Source: Polyangia bacterium (GTDB lineage: Bacteria > Myxococcota_A > Polyangia > Fen-1088). Taken from it: 64,000 bases of DNA. A program made the position numbers and the translations under genes. The stretch spans positions 62,001 through 126,000 of the forward strand of contig DATATI010000007.1 of the NCBI GenBank assembly GCA_036268875.1. Direction: 5' to 3'. Of the stretch, positions 44,431-52,104 are shown one piece after another (the first letter of the stretch is position 1; each line of letters starts with the position of its first letter). Under the pieces are notes generated by a model. That model was not told the DNA's origin and ran no database searches. It saw only the letters and a program-made list of their open reading frames with translations.

Positions 44431-45714
44431 TTAGGGCGCGATCGTCAGTTCGTTGATCGACCACCACGATCCGCTGCTGCCGGTCTGATCGATGCGGACA
44501 TAGCGCGCGTTGTGCGGCGGCAGGGCGATCGTGGTGTCGCTGACGCCCACGCCTTTGGCGATCGGAATGTACACGTTGTCATCGGCCGACACCGACACCA
44601 CGAAGGCGTTGGGAAAGTCGGTCCCCGGCGACGTCATCTCGAGATGGCCGACGCAACCCGACGAGCCGAGGTCCACCTTGAAGAACTGCCCGGCTGCCTG
44701 GGGTACGCCGCTGCTCCAGCGCGTGGCTGCCAGGCCGTCGATGGCGTTGGTGATGACGTCGGTGGCCATGGTGCTGGTGCTGGATGCGGTCAGGGTCCAG
44801 TTGGTGCGCGTGAACGGCGGCGTTCCGGCGGCGGTGAGATCCGCCGTGCACTGCAGGTTGTCCGTGGGCAGATCAGTGGTGAGGCCACCATTGCCATCGG
44901 AGATGTGGCAGGTGGCGGTCAATTCGTGGATCGACCACCAGCTGCCGCTGGTGCCCGTCATCTGGATGATGAGGCCGCGCAGCGCGGTGGGCGGAAAGTC
45001 GATGGTGGTGACGCTGTTCGGAGGCGCGACGTCGCCGGGCGAATCGCTGGCGATGACGTTGGAGAAATCGAAGTTGTCCGACGAGGCCATCACCTGATAC
45101 CCCCGTGGGTAGTCGCCGGGGCTGCCTCCGGTGTCCAGACGCAGTTCGCTCAATTGAACGAATCCGCCAAAATCGATCTGATAGTTCAAGCCGGGGGCTT
45201 GCGGCACGCCCGTTGACCAGCGGGTGGTGGCGACGCCGTCGACGGCGTTGCCCGGCGGATCCAGCGGCGCCGAGTTGCTGGCGCTGACCGTCCAGTTGAA
45301 TGGGATGCAGGTGCCGACGGCGGCGCCGATGGGAAAGCCGGCGTCGTCGGTGCTGACCTGATCGACCGCGCCACCGTCGCTCGCGCCAGCGTCGGCTTGA
45401 TCATCGGCGGCGTCGTTGTCCGCGTCGCCAGCCGGAGCGTCATTCGTCGATGCGTCGGTGGTCGCTCCGCCGGTGCCGTTGTCCGTCCCGCCGGTGCCCG
45501 TGCTGCCGCCGGTGCCGAACACCGGTAGGCCGCCGCTGCCACCCGAGCCATTGTCAGAACCGCCGGTGCCGCTGCTGCCGTTGTCGCCACCGCTGCCGCT
45601 GCTGCCGCCGGTGCCCATGGTGTAATTCGGTTGCGAATGCGTGCACGCGCCGACAGCCAACAAACAAGCCACCACAACGGCCATCCCATTTTTCCTCATC
45701 GTCACACGCGCCAT
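44431..45714 (-). CDS. Lipoprotein with two discoidin (F5/8 type C) domains
   Basis: A 427-residue lipoprotein. The signal VVVACLLAVGAC (lipobox) is followed by a Gly/Ser/Thr linker (GTGGSSGSGGDNGSSGTGG...) and an Asp-rich stretch. Two related discoidin-type beta-sandwich domains follow: one with FNWTVSASNSAPLDPPGNAVDGVATTRWSTGVPQAPGLNYQIDFGGFVQLSELRLDTGG and one with NWTLTASSTSTMATDVITNAIDGLAATRWSSGVPQAAGQFFKVDLGSSGCVGHLEM. Both show the conserved AxDGxxxTRWSSG and the SWWSI(H/N)ELT end. Such domains bind carbohydrate or lipid. It probably shares a transcript with the barrel gene upstream. Confidence 0.85.
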   Translation of the reverse strand: MARVTMRKNGMAVVVACLLAVGACTHSQPNYTMGTGGSSGSGGDNGSSGTGGSDNGSGGSGGLPVFGTGGSTGTGGTDNGTGGATTDASTNDAPAGDADNDAADDQADAGASDGGAVDQVSTDDAGFPIGAAVGTCIPFNWTVSASNSAPLDPPGNAVDGVATTRWSTGVPQAPGLNYQIDFGGFVQLSELRLDTGGSPGDYPRGYQVMASSDNFDFSNVIASDSPGDVAPPNSVTTIDFPPTALRGLIIQMTGTSGSWWSIHELTATCHISDGNGGLTTDLPTDNLQCTADLTAAGTPPFTRTNWTLTASSTSTMATDVITNAIDGLAATRWSSGVPQAAGQFFKVDLGSSGCVGHLEMTSPGTDFPNAFVVSVSADDNVYIPIAKGVGVSDTTIALPPHNARYVRIDQTGSSGSWWSINELTIAP

Positions 45715-45733
45715 TTTCCCGCCCCCGATATGT

Positions 45734-47305
45734 TCAATAGAAGTTTATTTGCAATCCGGCGTTCAAATCGCAAACGACCGAGAATGCGGAGTACCCGAAC
45801 AATGCGTTTGTTTCAACCATGAAAGACAGAGTCTGGGTTAGCGCGTAGGACAGCCCCGCGCCGCCACCTGCGACAAAGAGCCCGCCTTTGATGGTGTCGC
45901 GGGCGGTGCCGCCGCCAGTTGGTTCAGGCGCGCTGAAGAGAAAGCGAAACGTCCCGTACCCGGCCACCGGACCGCCGTAAAAACGCAGCGCGCGCGGCTG
46001 GGAGAAAAACAGCAGACGCAACAAAGCCGCGTTGGCGCTGGTCGCCGCTCCCTTGGCGTCCGAGCCCGAGTGCGGGATCCATTGATTGCGCCCCTGCAAC
46101 GCCACCGCCATGGTCGGACTGATGTGCAGCCCCACTTCGGGCGACGCCTGCCCCAAGCCCGCCCACCCGGCCCCCGAACCAAACAACGGCTGAAGGTCCT
46201 TGCGGCTCTCCAGCCCGTCGCCATGGGCGTAACCGAATCCACTGCCAATGCCGAGGCCGATCCACCATTTGCGCGCCAGCGGCGACCCGTTCTTGCTGGC
46301 GGCGCGATGAACCACTGCCCCGGGCGCGACATCCAGCGGATTTTCCTCCGGTTCGGTGGCGACCGCGGAGGATGCGGTGGGCGGGAGCTCGACGGCGGGC
46401 GCGGCGGCGGCGGTTGGGTCACGCACCAGCATCAAATTGGGGCTGCCACGGCCGCCGTTGGCGACGATGGCTTTGCCGTTCTGATCACGGCCCTCGACGT
46501 AGAACTGCAATGACTTGCCGCCGGTGACTTCCTTGGCGATCTGGCCGATGTACCAGCCGTTCTTTTGACCGGTCTTCTTCATCTCTATGCCGGTGAAGCT
46601 TCCTTCACCCGGCAGGCGATAGAACAGCATCACCGTGCTGACCTTCAGACCGGCGGCCACCGAACAACGAACGGTGGCCACCTGGTCGCGCACCACCTCG
46701 TCGGCGTTCGGGCAATCCAGGGCCAGACCACTGCCCGACACGGGCGGCGCTTCTTCCTCGTCCGCGGTTTTTTCCGGTGGTGGTGGCGGCGCAGCATTGG
46801 CCGGGCGCGGGGGTGGGGCGGCGGCTGGCGGCGCTTCATTGTTGTTCGCGGTCGCGCCGACGCCGGTGTCATGTAGGCGCGCCGTCGTGGTCTGCGCTTC
46901 GAGAAACGCGCCGGCGATCTCGGTGGTCTCCATGGCGGCGGAGACGCGGATGGTCGGATCGATGCGCAGCGCGCGGGCAAAGAATTGAACCGCCACCTCT
47001 CGATCGTCCAGACCCACCAGATACACCGCCCCGAGGTGCAGGTACGTCCGCGCCATGATCGGGTGGTTCTCCAGGCCCGCGCGCTTGCCTTCGGCGATGG
47101 CGTCCCAAAGATGGCTCTTGGCGCTGCGCCAGTCTTTCTTGTCGTAATCGTCCAGCGCGCGCCGGTTTATCTGGATCAACTTCGCCACCGCGGGCGGATC
47201 GCGGGCCCAAACCGGCGCTGGTGCAAACACCAGCGCACCAATACCGACGACAGACAGAAAAAGAACAACAGCCGGCAAAATTCGATGCTGAGTCATCGTC
47301 GCCAT
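45734..47305 (-). CDS. Outer-membrane barrel candidate with N-terminal TPR-like region
   Basis: A 523-residue exported protein. A signal peptide ends near APVWA. Next come helices of TPR style (RRALDDYDKKDWRSAKSHLWDAIAEGKRAGLENHPIMARTYLHLGAVYLVGL...FFARALRIDPTI), a Pro/Ala-rich linker, a beta-sandwich domain (CPNADEVVRDQVATVRCSV...VMLFYRLPGEGSF), and about 170 residues of alternating-hydrophobic strands ending in the aromatic LQINFY. A terminal aromatic residue is the usual BAM signal of outer-membrane barrels. This myxobacterial architecture is of unknown function. Its stop lies 19 bases from the discoidin lipoprotein start. Confidence 0.7.
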   Translation of the reverse strand: MATMTQHRILPAVVLFLSVVGIGALVFAPAPVWARDPPAVAKLIQINRRALDDYDKKDWRSAKSHLWDAIAEGKRAGLENHPIMARTYLHLGAVYLVGLDDREVAVQFFARALRIDPTIRVSAAMETTEIAGAFLEAQTTTARLHDTGVGATANNNEAPPAAAPPPRPANAAPPPPPEKTADEEEAPPVSGSGLALDCPNADEVVRDQVATVRCSVAAGLKVSTVMLFYRLPGEGSFTGIEMKKTGQKNGWYIGQIAKEVTGGKSLQFYVEGRDQNGKAIVANGGRGSPNLMLVRDPTAAAAPAVELPPTASSAVATEPEENPLDVAPGAVVHRAASKNGSPLARKWWIGLGIGSGFGYAHGDGLESRKDLQPLFGSGAGWAGLGQASPEVGLHISPTMAVALQGRNQWIPHSGSDAKGAATSANAALLRLLFFSQPRALRFYGGPVAGYGTFRFLFSAPEPTGGGTARDTIKGGLFVAGGGAGLSYALTQTLSFMVETNALFGYSAFSVVCDLNAGLQINFY

Positions 47306-47379
47306 CCTTCGTGCGAAACTGATCGGGGAGCGAGTCCAGCCGATATGGCGATCAAGATGCCAGTTTCAACGTGGCCACG

Positions 47380-47402
47380 CAGTCAACTGACAATGTTGAC
47401 TG
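47380..47402. promoter_or_regulatory. Palindrome CAGTCAAC-N7-GTTGACTG
   Basis: Perfect 8-base arms (47380-47387, 47395-47402) around a 7-base spacer, 75 bases upstream of the barrel-protein start. The same GTCAAC-N7-GTTGAC core and spacing recurs at 59420-59440 upstream of a GH71/99-like gene. The arrangement suits a dimeric helix-turn-helix regulator. Confidence 0.5.
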
Positions 47403-47471
47403 TCGCCGTCCCGCCGAACGGCCAATTTGCGCGACAATAACCAGCGTTCTTTCGAAGCTGGCGCGCGTCTT

Positions 47472-47894
47472 TCAGGACGACGGCGCTTCGGGACCAAGAG
47501 CGGCGGCGCGGTGACAGCACAGGCCCACCGTCTCGAGCAGGAGCGCCGCCTTCACCGGTTTGCACAGACACGCCTTGACCCCGCCACGGGCGCCTGACGG
47601 ACCGAGCGGCGCGCTGAACGCGGACAGCACGACGATCGGCACCTGGTTCAGATCAACGTCGCCGTCCTCGAGCAGCTCCAGCAACTCGAAGCCGCTCATC
47701 ACCGGCATCATCATGTCCAGCAGCAACAGGGCCGGCTTTTGCGGGCCGCGCACCACATCCAGCGCCACGGCGCCGTTCTCGGCCACCTTGACCTCGTAGC
47801 CGGCATCGCTGAGCAGCTCGCTGACCGCCTCGCGGATTGAACGGTCATCGTCCACCACCAACACCGGCCCTGACGGCGCCGCCACGCTCAGCAT
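47472..47894 (-). CDS. Single-domain response regulator
   Basis: A 140-residue receiver protein. Phospho-acceptor D60 lies in LLLLDMMMPVMSGFELLELL, the acidic residues are in VLVVDDDRSIREAVSELL, and the Lys is in CLCKPVKAALLLETVG. Two additional Cys (CLC) precede that Lys. No output domain. It is similar to the receiver at 9307-9690 and likely a paralogue. Confidence 0.86.
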   Translation of the reverse strand: MLSVAAPSGPVLVVDDDRSIREAVSELLSDAGYEVKVAENGAVALDVVRGPQKPALLLLDMMMPVMSGFELLELLEDGDVDLNQVPIVVLSAFSAPLGPSGARGGVKACLCKPVKAALLLETVGLCCHRAAALGPEAPSS

Positions 47895-47990
47895 GGTCTA
47901 TTTTGGGGTCCAAGGCCTGGTCAACGCAAGCAGTCGCCCGCCGGCAAGGTAGGGTTGTGTCGGCGCGGCTTAGCGTTAAAATTCATCGTC

Positions 47991-48620
47991 ATGGACGGCC
48001 GCAAACGCATCGTGCTCGGCTCGCTGCTTTTGGCGGCGGCGGTTGGCCTGGGTTTTGTGGTCGGCCGCGTGACCGGTCACGGCGGCGCGTCCCGGTCGGT
48101 GGCGGCGACGTCCGAGAACGACGACCCGTCGTCGCGGCGTTTTTCCGGCGCGCTCACCGACACCACCCCCAGCGCGGCGCGGGCCGTCGAACCGTCCCCC
48201 GTCGCGCCCGGCGACGAATCGCCGGTCACGATCGTGGCCGTACCGCCACTGCCGGTAGCGACGCCCAAGCCGGCACCCGCTGCGCCGGCCGCCGTCAAGG
48301 CGCAGGCCGACGCAGGCGCGCCGGCCGCAGCGACCACCACGCCGGCTTCTGCCGAACCGCCGGCCGCTGCACCGCCCGCTCCCGCCGCTCCCATGACCCC
48401 GACCGAGTTCGCGTTGTCACTGCGCCACCAGACCGACCAGCTCGCCGTCACCCACTCGAGCTTCGACGAGGACGACGTCACCGAAGATCATCCGGTCTCC
48501 GATCACCCGGTCACCGGCTCGGCCTTCGATCAGCAAGATCGGGCGGGCGCCAGCCGCGACCTCACGCGTTCCAGCTTCGACGACGACGACAGCGTCGATC
48601 GCCACCCCACCGGGCCCTGA
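47991..48620 (+). CDS. Membrane-anchored protein with Pro/Ala linker and acidic SFD repeats
   Basis: A 209-residue protein from ATG 47991 with one N-terminal hydrophobic anchor (IVLGSLLLAAAVGLGFVVG). A long Pro/Ala/Thr linker leads to a C-terminal region with three related acidic units: HSSFDEDDVTEDHP, GSAFDQQDRAGAS and RSSFDDDDSVDRHP. The last unit's DNA (48574-48603) recurs 1.7 kb away on the other side of a HipA/HipB module, so the 3' end seems to be the insertion point of that module. No family recognised. Confidence 0.65.
   Translation: MDGRKRIVLGSLLLAAAVGLGFVVGRVTGHGGASRSVAATSENDDPSSRRFSGALTDTTPSAARAVEPSPVAPGDESPVTIVAVPPLPVATPKPAPAAPAAVKAQADAGAPAAATTTPASAEPPAAAPPAPAAPMTPTEFALSLRHQTDQLAVTHSSFDEDDVTEDHPVSDHPVTGSAFDQQDRAGASRDLTRSSFDDDDSVDRHPTGP
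48574..48603 (+). repeat. Direct repeat, left copy, flanking the hip module
   Basis: A 30-base segment at the 3' end of the acidic-repeat gene, encoding SFDDDDSVDR, is identical to 50305-50334. Weaker similarity continues for about 35 bases beyond both copies. Confidence 0.75.
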
Positions 48621-48641
48621 CGTTCACGGCGGGTGGGTTGG

Positions 48642-49907
48642 TCATGCGAGCCGATTCGCGAACCGGAAGGCGTTCGCCATCCGGTCCTGCTCCGCCCGCA
48701 AGATGCCCGCCCGCTTGGCCTCGGCACGCCATTGCCCGACAGCGGTTTCTACCTCGCCCACGATCTCCTTGGCGCGCCCCGCCTTCACCCGGAAGTGCTT
48801 CGCCACGTCGAGCACGAGCTCGAGATCCTGGGCGTTGTCAGTCTCCGATATATTGAGCGTAAGCCCGTCGCCACGGGCCACGGGGTTCATATCGTAGGCC
48901 GGCGCCAGCGCCCAGCCTTTCTTCTCGAGGAGAAAGCCATGGTTGCGCAGGTGGTCGTCGACATTCGAGATGCACACGAAGAAGACGATGCGGCGCCACA
49001 ACTGCTCGAGGTCGCGCGGCGTGTGCGCCCCGCGTTGGGTGAGCACGCCAGCGAGGTCGATATATGAGGCGCCCTCTTCGCCATCGCCCCGTTCCAGCAT
49101 CGTCATCGCGGAGGCGAAATGGATGCGCTCCCCGGCGTCGGTGCGATCGAAGCGTCGACTCAAGAACGTGTGGTGTTTCTTGCCGAAGCGTTTGCGGTCC
49201 GCGGCGGCGACGATGACGCCGGCCTTCTCCGCGAGCGCGTGCGCGACGCTCTCCCACGCACCGATGTCGTCGGTGTCGTTGGCGCTGGGGAACTTCGCGA
49301 TCCAAAGGCGCTTCTCTGTGTCGAGGACGCTAGCCTTCGGGCGCGATCCACCAAGTGAGCGCCCGGGCGCGATCAGCATGCTGAGCCACTTGCCATAGGA
49401 CGGGTCACGCTCGACGCCCACCCGCTCGAGCTGAAGGCTCGCATGCTCGAGCTCGCGGAGGGACGTCCACGGCGGCGACGCCAGCTCGATGTTGTCATCG
49501 AGGAAAGGGCCGCCATCGATCCTGAAGCGGAGTCCGCCAAGGCGGTGCCCGTCGTAGACGCCGAGGAGGTAATCCGATTCGACCAAGGTCCGCTCGCGCC
49601 GATTTTCTGTCCGCGCGCGCTGCGCTTCGCGACGTTGCAGCAGCACGCGCCCCCACCGGTCGGGCGACGAATCCAAGAAAACGCCGAATGTGTCCCGGCC
49701 GGTCGGGACGTGTTGTGGCCCGGGGTCCAAACGAAGACCGGGGTCTATGACCAGCGCGTGCTTCGACTCGAGCCACGTGCGATCGTACTTGAATGAGAAG
49801 ATCTCCTTGCCCCTCGAAGGCGTCGCATGCAGTCGGCCCATCCGCACAGGTTCCCCGAGCCCGACCCAGCTGGCGACGACGTCGACCGTGCGGCGTTCAA
49901 CGGGCAT
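48642..49907 (-). CDS. hipA: HipA-type serine/threonine kinase toxin
   Basis: A 421-residue HipA protein. The glycine/Ser loop is APGRSLGGSRPKASV (180-194). K206 in LWIAKFPS binds ATP. The catalytic segment is ISNVDDHLRNHGFLL with N315, D317 (catalytic base), H319 and N322, followed by the metal-binding D339 in PAYDMNP. This matches the NxDxHxxN and YD motifs of HipA kinases, which in E. coli phosphorylate GltX and halt translation. Length is near the E. coli protein. It overlaps HipB by 11 bases, with the antitoxin upstream. Its base composition appears slightly lower in GC than its neighbours. Confidence 0.93.
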   Translation of the reverse strand: MPVERRTVDVVASWVGLGEPVRMGRLHATPSRGKEIFSFKYDRTWLESKHALVIDPGLRLDPGPQHVPTGRDTFGVFLDSSPDRWGRVLLQRREAQRARTENRRERTLVESDYLLGVYDGHRLGGLRFRIDGGPFLDDNIELASPPWTSLRELEHASLQLERVGVERDPSYGKWLSMLIAPGRSLGGSRPKASVLDTEKRLWIAKFPSANDTDDIGAWESVAHALAEKAGVIVAAADRKRFGKKHHTFLSRRFDRTDAGERIHFASAMTMLERGDGEEGASYIDLAGVLTQRGAHTPRDLEQLWRRIVFFVCISNVDDHLRNHGFLLEKKGWALAPAYDMNPVARGDGLTLNISETDNAQDLELVLDVAKHFRVKAGRAKEIVGEVETAVGQWRAEAKRAGILRAEQDRMANAFRFANRLA

Positions 49908-50226
49908 CGTGCGACCCGGGCTTCTTGCGAGGGTTCGCGGGAGTCAGCGCAGCGTCCTGCAGCTTGCGGCCAAGTTCATCGTCCCGGCCGACGTTCCCGA
50001 GATCCTTCTCGAGCCCAAGGCAATGCAGGACGTTGGCGTAGGAACCCAATGTCACGCCGAAGTCGCCTCGTTCGATGGCGCGCAACGTCGGTCGCGTCAT
50101 GCCCGCCCGCTCAGCGACCAACGAAGCCGAGAGCTTCCGCCTCCGACGCGCAAGGCGGATGTTCTCCCCCAGTTCGGCAAGCGCGCGAGCAACACCCGGC
50201 AGAGGGGAGCGGGCCGTCCGTGACAT
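49897..50226 (-). CDS. hipB: HipB-type XRE antitoxin
   Basis: A 109-residue DNA-binding protein. The XRE helix-turn-helix is GENIRLARRRRKLSASLVAERAGMTRPTLRAIERGDFGVTLGSYANVLHCLGL (about 20-72). The tail is basic and flexible. In known systems HipB binds and blocks HipA and represses the operon. The ATG lies just inside the candidate operator. Confidence 0.9.
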   Translation of the reverse strand: MSRTARSPLPGVARALAELGENIRLARRRRKLSASLVAERAGMTRPTLRAIERGDFGVTLGSYANVLHCLGLEKDLGNVGRDDELGRKLQDAALTPANPRKKPGSHDAR

Positions 50227-50273
50227 GGACTATAAGATATCCAATGGCTGGTAAAATGGCAATTTTATAATCC
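50227..50273 (-). promoter_or_regulatory. Candidate HipB operator and promoter
   Basis: The 47 bases upstream of hipB are AT-rich in an otherwise GC-rich window. GGACTATAA (50227-50235) pairs with TTATAATCC (50265-50273) at eight of nine positions. Between them TATCC-N7-GGTA resembles the E. coli HipB operator TATCC-N8-GGATA. Confidence 0.45.
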
Positions 50274-50280
50274 ACACTGA

Positions 50281-50300
50281 CCCTGACCGACCCTGACCGA
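50281..50300 (+). repeat. Two tandem copies of CCCTGACCGA
   Basis: Perfect 10-base tandem duplication just upstream of the right direct repeat, between hipB's promoter and the discoidin/GH-like gene. Confidence 0.6.
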
Positions 50301-50304
50301 CTCG

Positions 50305-50334
50305 GCTTCGACGACGACGACAGCGTCGATCGCC
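50305..50334 (+). repeat. Direct repeat, right copy, flanking the hip module
   Basis: Identical over 30 bases to 48574-48603. The following bases continue as a degenerate copy of the end of the acidic-repeat gene but without a gene context of their own. Confidence 0.75.
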
Positions 50335-50361
50335 GCTCCACCGAGCTGACGCTCACAGCGC

Positions 50362-52104
50362 TCACGGCGGGGTGGGGAACATCGCGCACGCGGTCTGAAA
50401 CTCAGCGATGCCCCACCAGCTGCGGCTGTTTGCGGTGCCGACCTGCGCGACCTTGACGGCGCGAACCGCCCGCGGCGCAAAGTTCACCACCGTCGAACCG
50501 TTGGTCCCCGCGCCGCCGACGAACGGCGCTCCGTCAAACGAAACGCCGTCGACCGAGCCGCGAATTTCGTAGGCGCCGGGATAGTCGCCGGGAAAGGTCT
50601 CGGTGTTGTTCAACGTGATGCTGGTCAGCTGAACCGAACCGCCAAAGTCGACTTGAAACCAGTCGGTCCCGTTCTGGACATGAGCGGAGTCCCAGCGCGT
50701 GGTGAGATCCCCGTCGATGGCACCCGGCGGACCACTGTTGTCGCCGCGCACCGACGCGGTGGCGGTCCACATCGAACGATCGCAATAATTCGTGGCGGCG
50801 ATCGCCACCAGGGTGACGTCGTCACCGACGACGATCGGAACGTCGCGGACGTTCTCCCAGTGATTGGTGGCGGTCGCGGCTTGCTGCGGAACGAACGTGG
50901 TGACCTTCTTCGCCGCCGCCGGAAACCGCAGCGTGATGGACACCATCTGCAGGCTGTCGGCGCTGACCACGTCTTGCCACAAGGCCAGCAGGTAACTCCC
51001 GTCGCGCTTTTGCAACAGCGTGTGGTGCAGCGTCGCCGGTGCTCCATCCAGGCGATAGGGAAGCGCGCCGTTGGTGACGGACGCCCCGGCGTCGGCCAAA
51101 GTGGCGATGATGTTCTGCGCGGCGATGAACGAAGGCTTGGGCGTGCCGTCAAAGTGGGCCAGGCCTTCGGCGGCGGCGAAACCGGAGGCCACCGCGCCGG
51201 TGTCGGCCGTGCGCACGCCGTTTTGCACGTTCACATCGTCCGGCCGATCGGTGACGCCGCCCAGATAGACGCGGACAAAATCGCGGTTGAACGCCTCGAA
51301 GATCAGGCGAACCAGATATTTTGCCTGCACGATCTCCGACACCGCGCCGTTCGGATCGCCGGCGGCAGTGCTGTATCCCTCCAGACCCAGCATCAGCGGT
51401 TGTGCGCCGGCCAGGCGGCGCTGCAAGGAGGTCTCGTCGTCCAGGCTCAGACCGCCGGCGTTCTTTGCCGTCGGTGGACCGATGGTCTTCGGACGATGGA
51501 CGACGCCGTAGTCGACGCACGGTCCGAAATCGACCAGCGCCAGATTGGTCGGAACCAAGAGATCAGGCCCGACGACGGACACCCCGGCCACCCGCGCCGC
51601 CTTCACCGCGGCGAACAGCTCGCCGCAAAAATTTCGGCGCCCTTGCAGCCAGGTTTGATCCAGCGTCACCCCGGCGGTCAGCGCATCCACCTCCAGCGCG
51701 TCGATGGGTCCGGCCAGCGCCAGCGCTGATTGAAAGTAACTGTCCAGCGCGGCGATCCAAACCTGCGTGTGAATGCCCATCCCGCCCAGCTCTTGCACGC
51801 GGGTGAGGTCCGCTTGCGGCGACAGCTCCATCACGTGACGGACACCCAGCGTCGCCAGCAGCGGCTTGACCACCGCGTAATTGTCGTTGGCCGGCGTGGT
51901 GGCGCCGAGGTGCGTGCCGACGGAGATCGTTTCCACCACCGCGTCCGCCGAGCGGGCGGCCTCCGCGGGCCAGGCCTCGCCGGTGATCACGACGCCCGGA
52001 GGGGCGAGCACCTGCGTGCGCACGTCGCAGCCGGCGGCGGAAAAAAAATCCAAGCCCAGCACCACGCAGCCAAGCACGCAGACGGTGCCTCGGCCGGGGG
52101 TCAT
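50362..52104 (-). CDS. Lipoprotein with GH-A-clan-like barrel and a discoidin domain
   Basis: A 580-residue lipoprotein (signal ending in FFSAAGC). Residues about 40-340 look like a (beta/alpha)8 glycosidase-type fold: GTHLGATTPANDNYAVVKPLLATLGVRHVMEL, IDALEVDALTAGVTLDQTW, VAGVSVVGPDLLVPTNLALVDF, DYGVVHRPK, PLMLGLEGYSTAAGDPNGAVSE (Glu at the nucleophile-type position) and RLIFEAFNRDFVRVYLGG. Clan GH-A families show a similar end-of-strand Glu, but the acid/base position is not clear, so activity is doubtful. The C-terminal about 140 residues are a discoidin domain (GPPGAIDGDLTTRWDSAHVQ...RSWWGIAEFQTA). It is the last gene of the sigma/FecR operon. Confidence 0.6.
   Translation of the reverse strand: MTPGRGTVCVLGCVVLGLDFFSAAGCDVRTQVLAPPGVVITGEAWPAEAARSADAVVETISVGTHLGATTPANDNYAVVKPLLATLGVRHVMELSPQADLTRVQELGGMGIHTQVWIAALDSYFQSALALAGPIDALEVDALTAGVTLDQTWLQGRRNFCGELFAAVKAARVAGVSVVGPDLLVPTNLALVDFGPCVDYGVVHRPKTIGPPTAKNAGGLSLDDETSLQRRLAGAQPLMLGLEGYSTAAGDPNGAVSEIVQAKYLVRLIFEAFNRDFVRVYLGGVTDRPDDVNVQNGVRTADTGAVASGFAAAEGLAHFDGTPKPSFIAAQNIIATLADAGASVTNGALPYRLDGAPATLHHTLLQKRDGSYLLALWQDVVSADSLQMVSITLRFPAAAKKVTTFVPQQAATATNHWENVRDVPIVVGDDVTLVAIAATNYCDRSMWTATASVRGDNSGPPGAIDGDLTTRWDSAHVQNGTDWFQVDFGGSVQLTSITLNNTETFPGDYPGAYEIRGSVDGVSFDGAPFVGGAGTNGSTVVNFAPRAVRAVKVAQVGTANSRSWWGIAEFQTACAMFPTPP

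Larger units (their letters stand above)
48574..50334. mobile_element. Candidate inserted hipBA module bounded by direct repeats
   Basis: The HipA and HipB genes plus an AT-rich promoter lie exactly between two copies of a 30-base sequence from the 3' end of the preceding gene. This looks like 3'-end duplication by integration, or a recombination between repeats. No integrase or transposase is visible inside, so the mechanism is unknown. Confidence 0.4.

Noticed and set aside
48642-50226. Transposase or integrase inside the hip region
   Set aside because: Only HipA and HipB were found between the direct repeats, so it is not called an insertion sequence.
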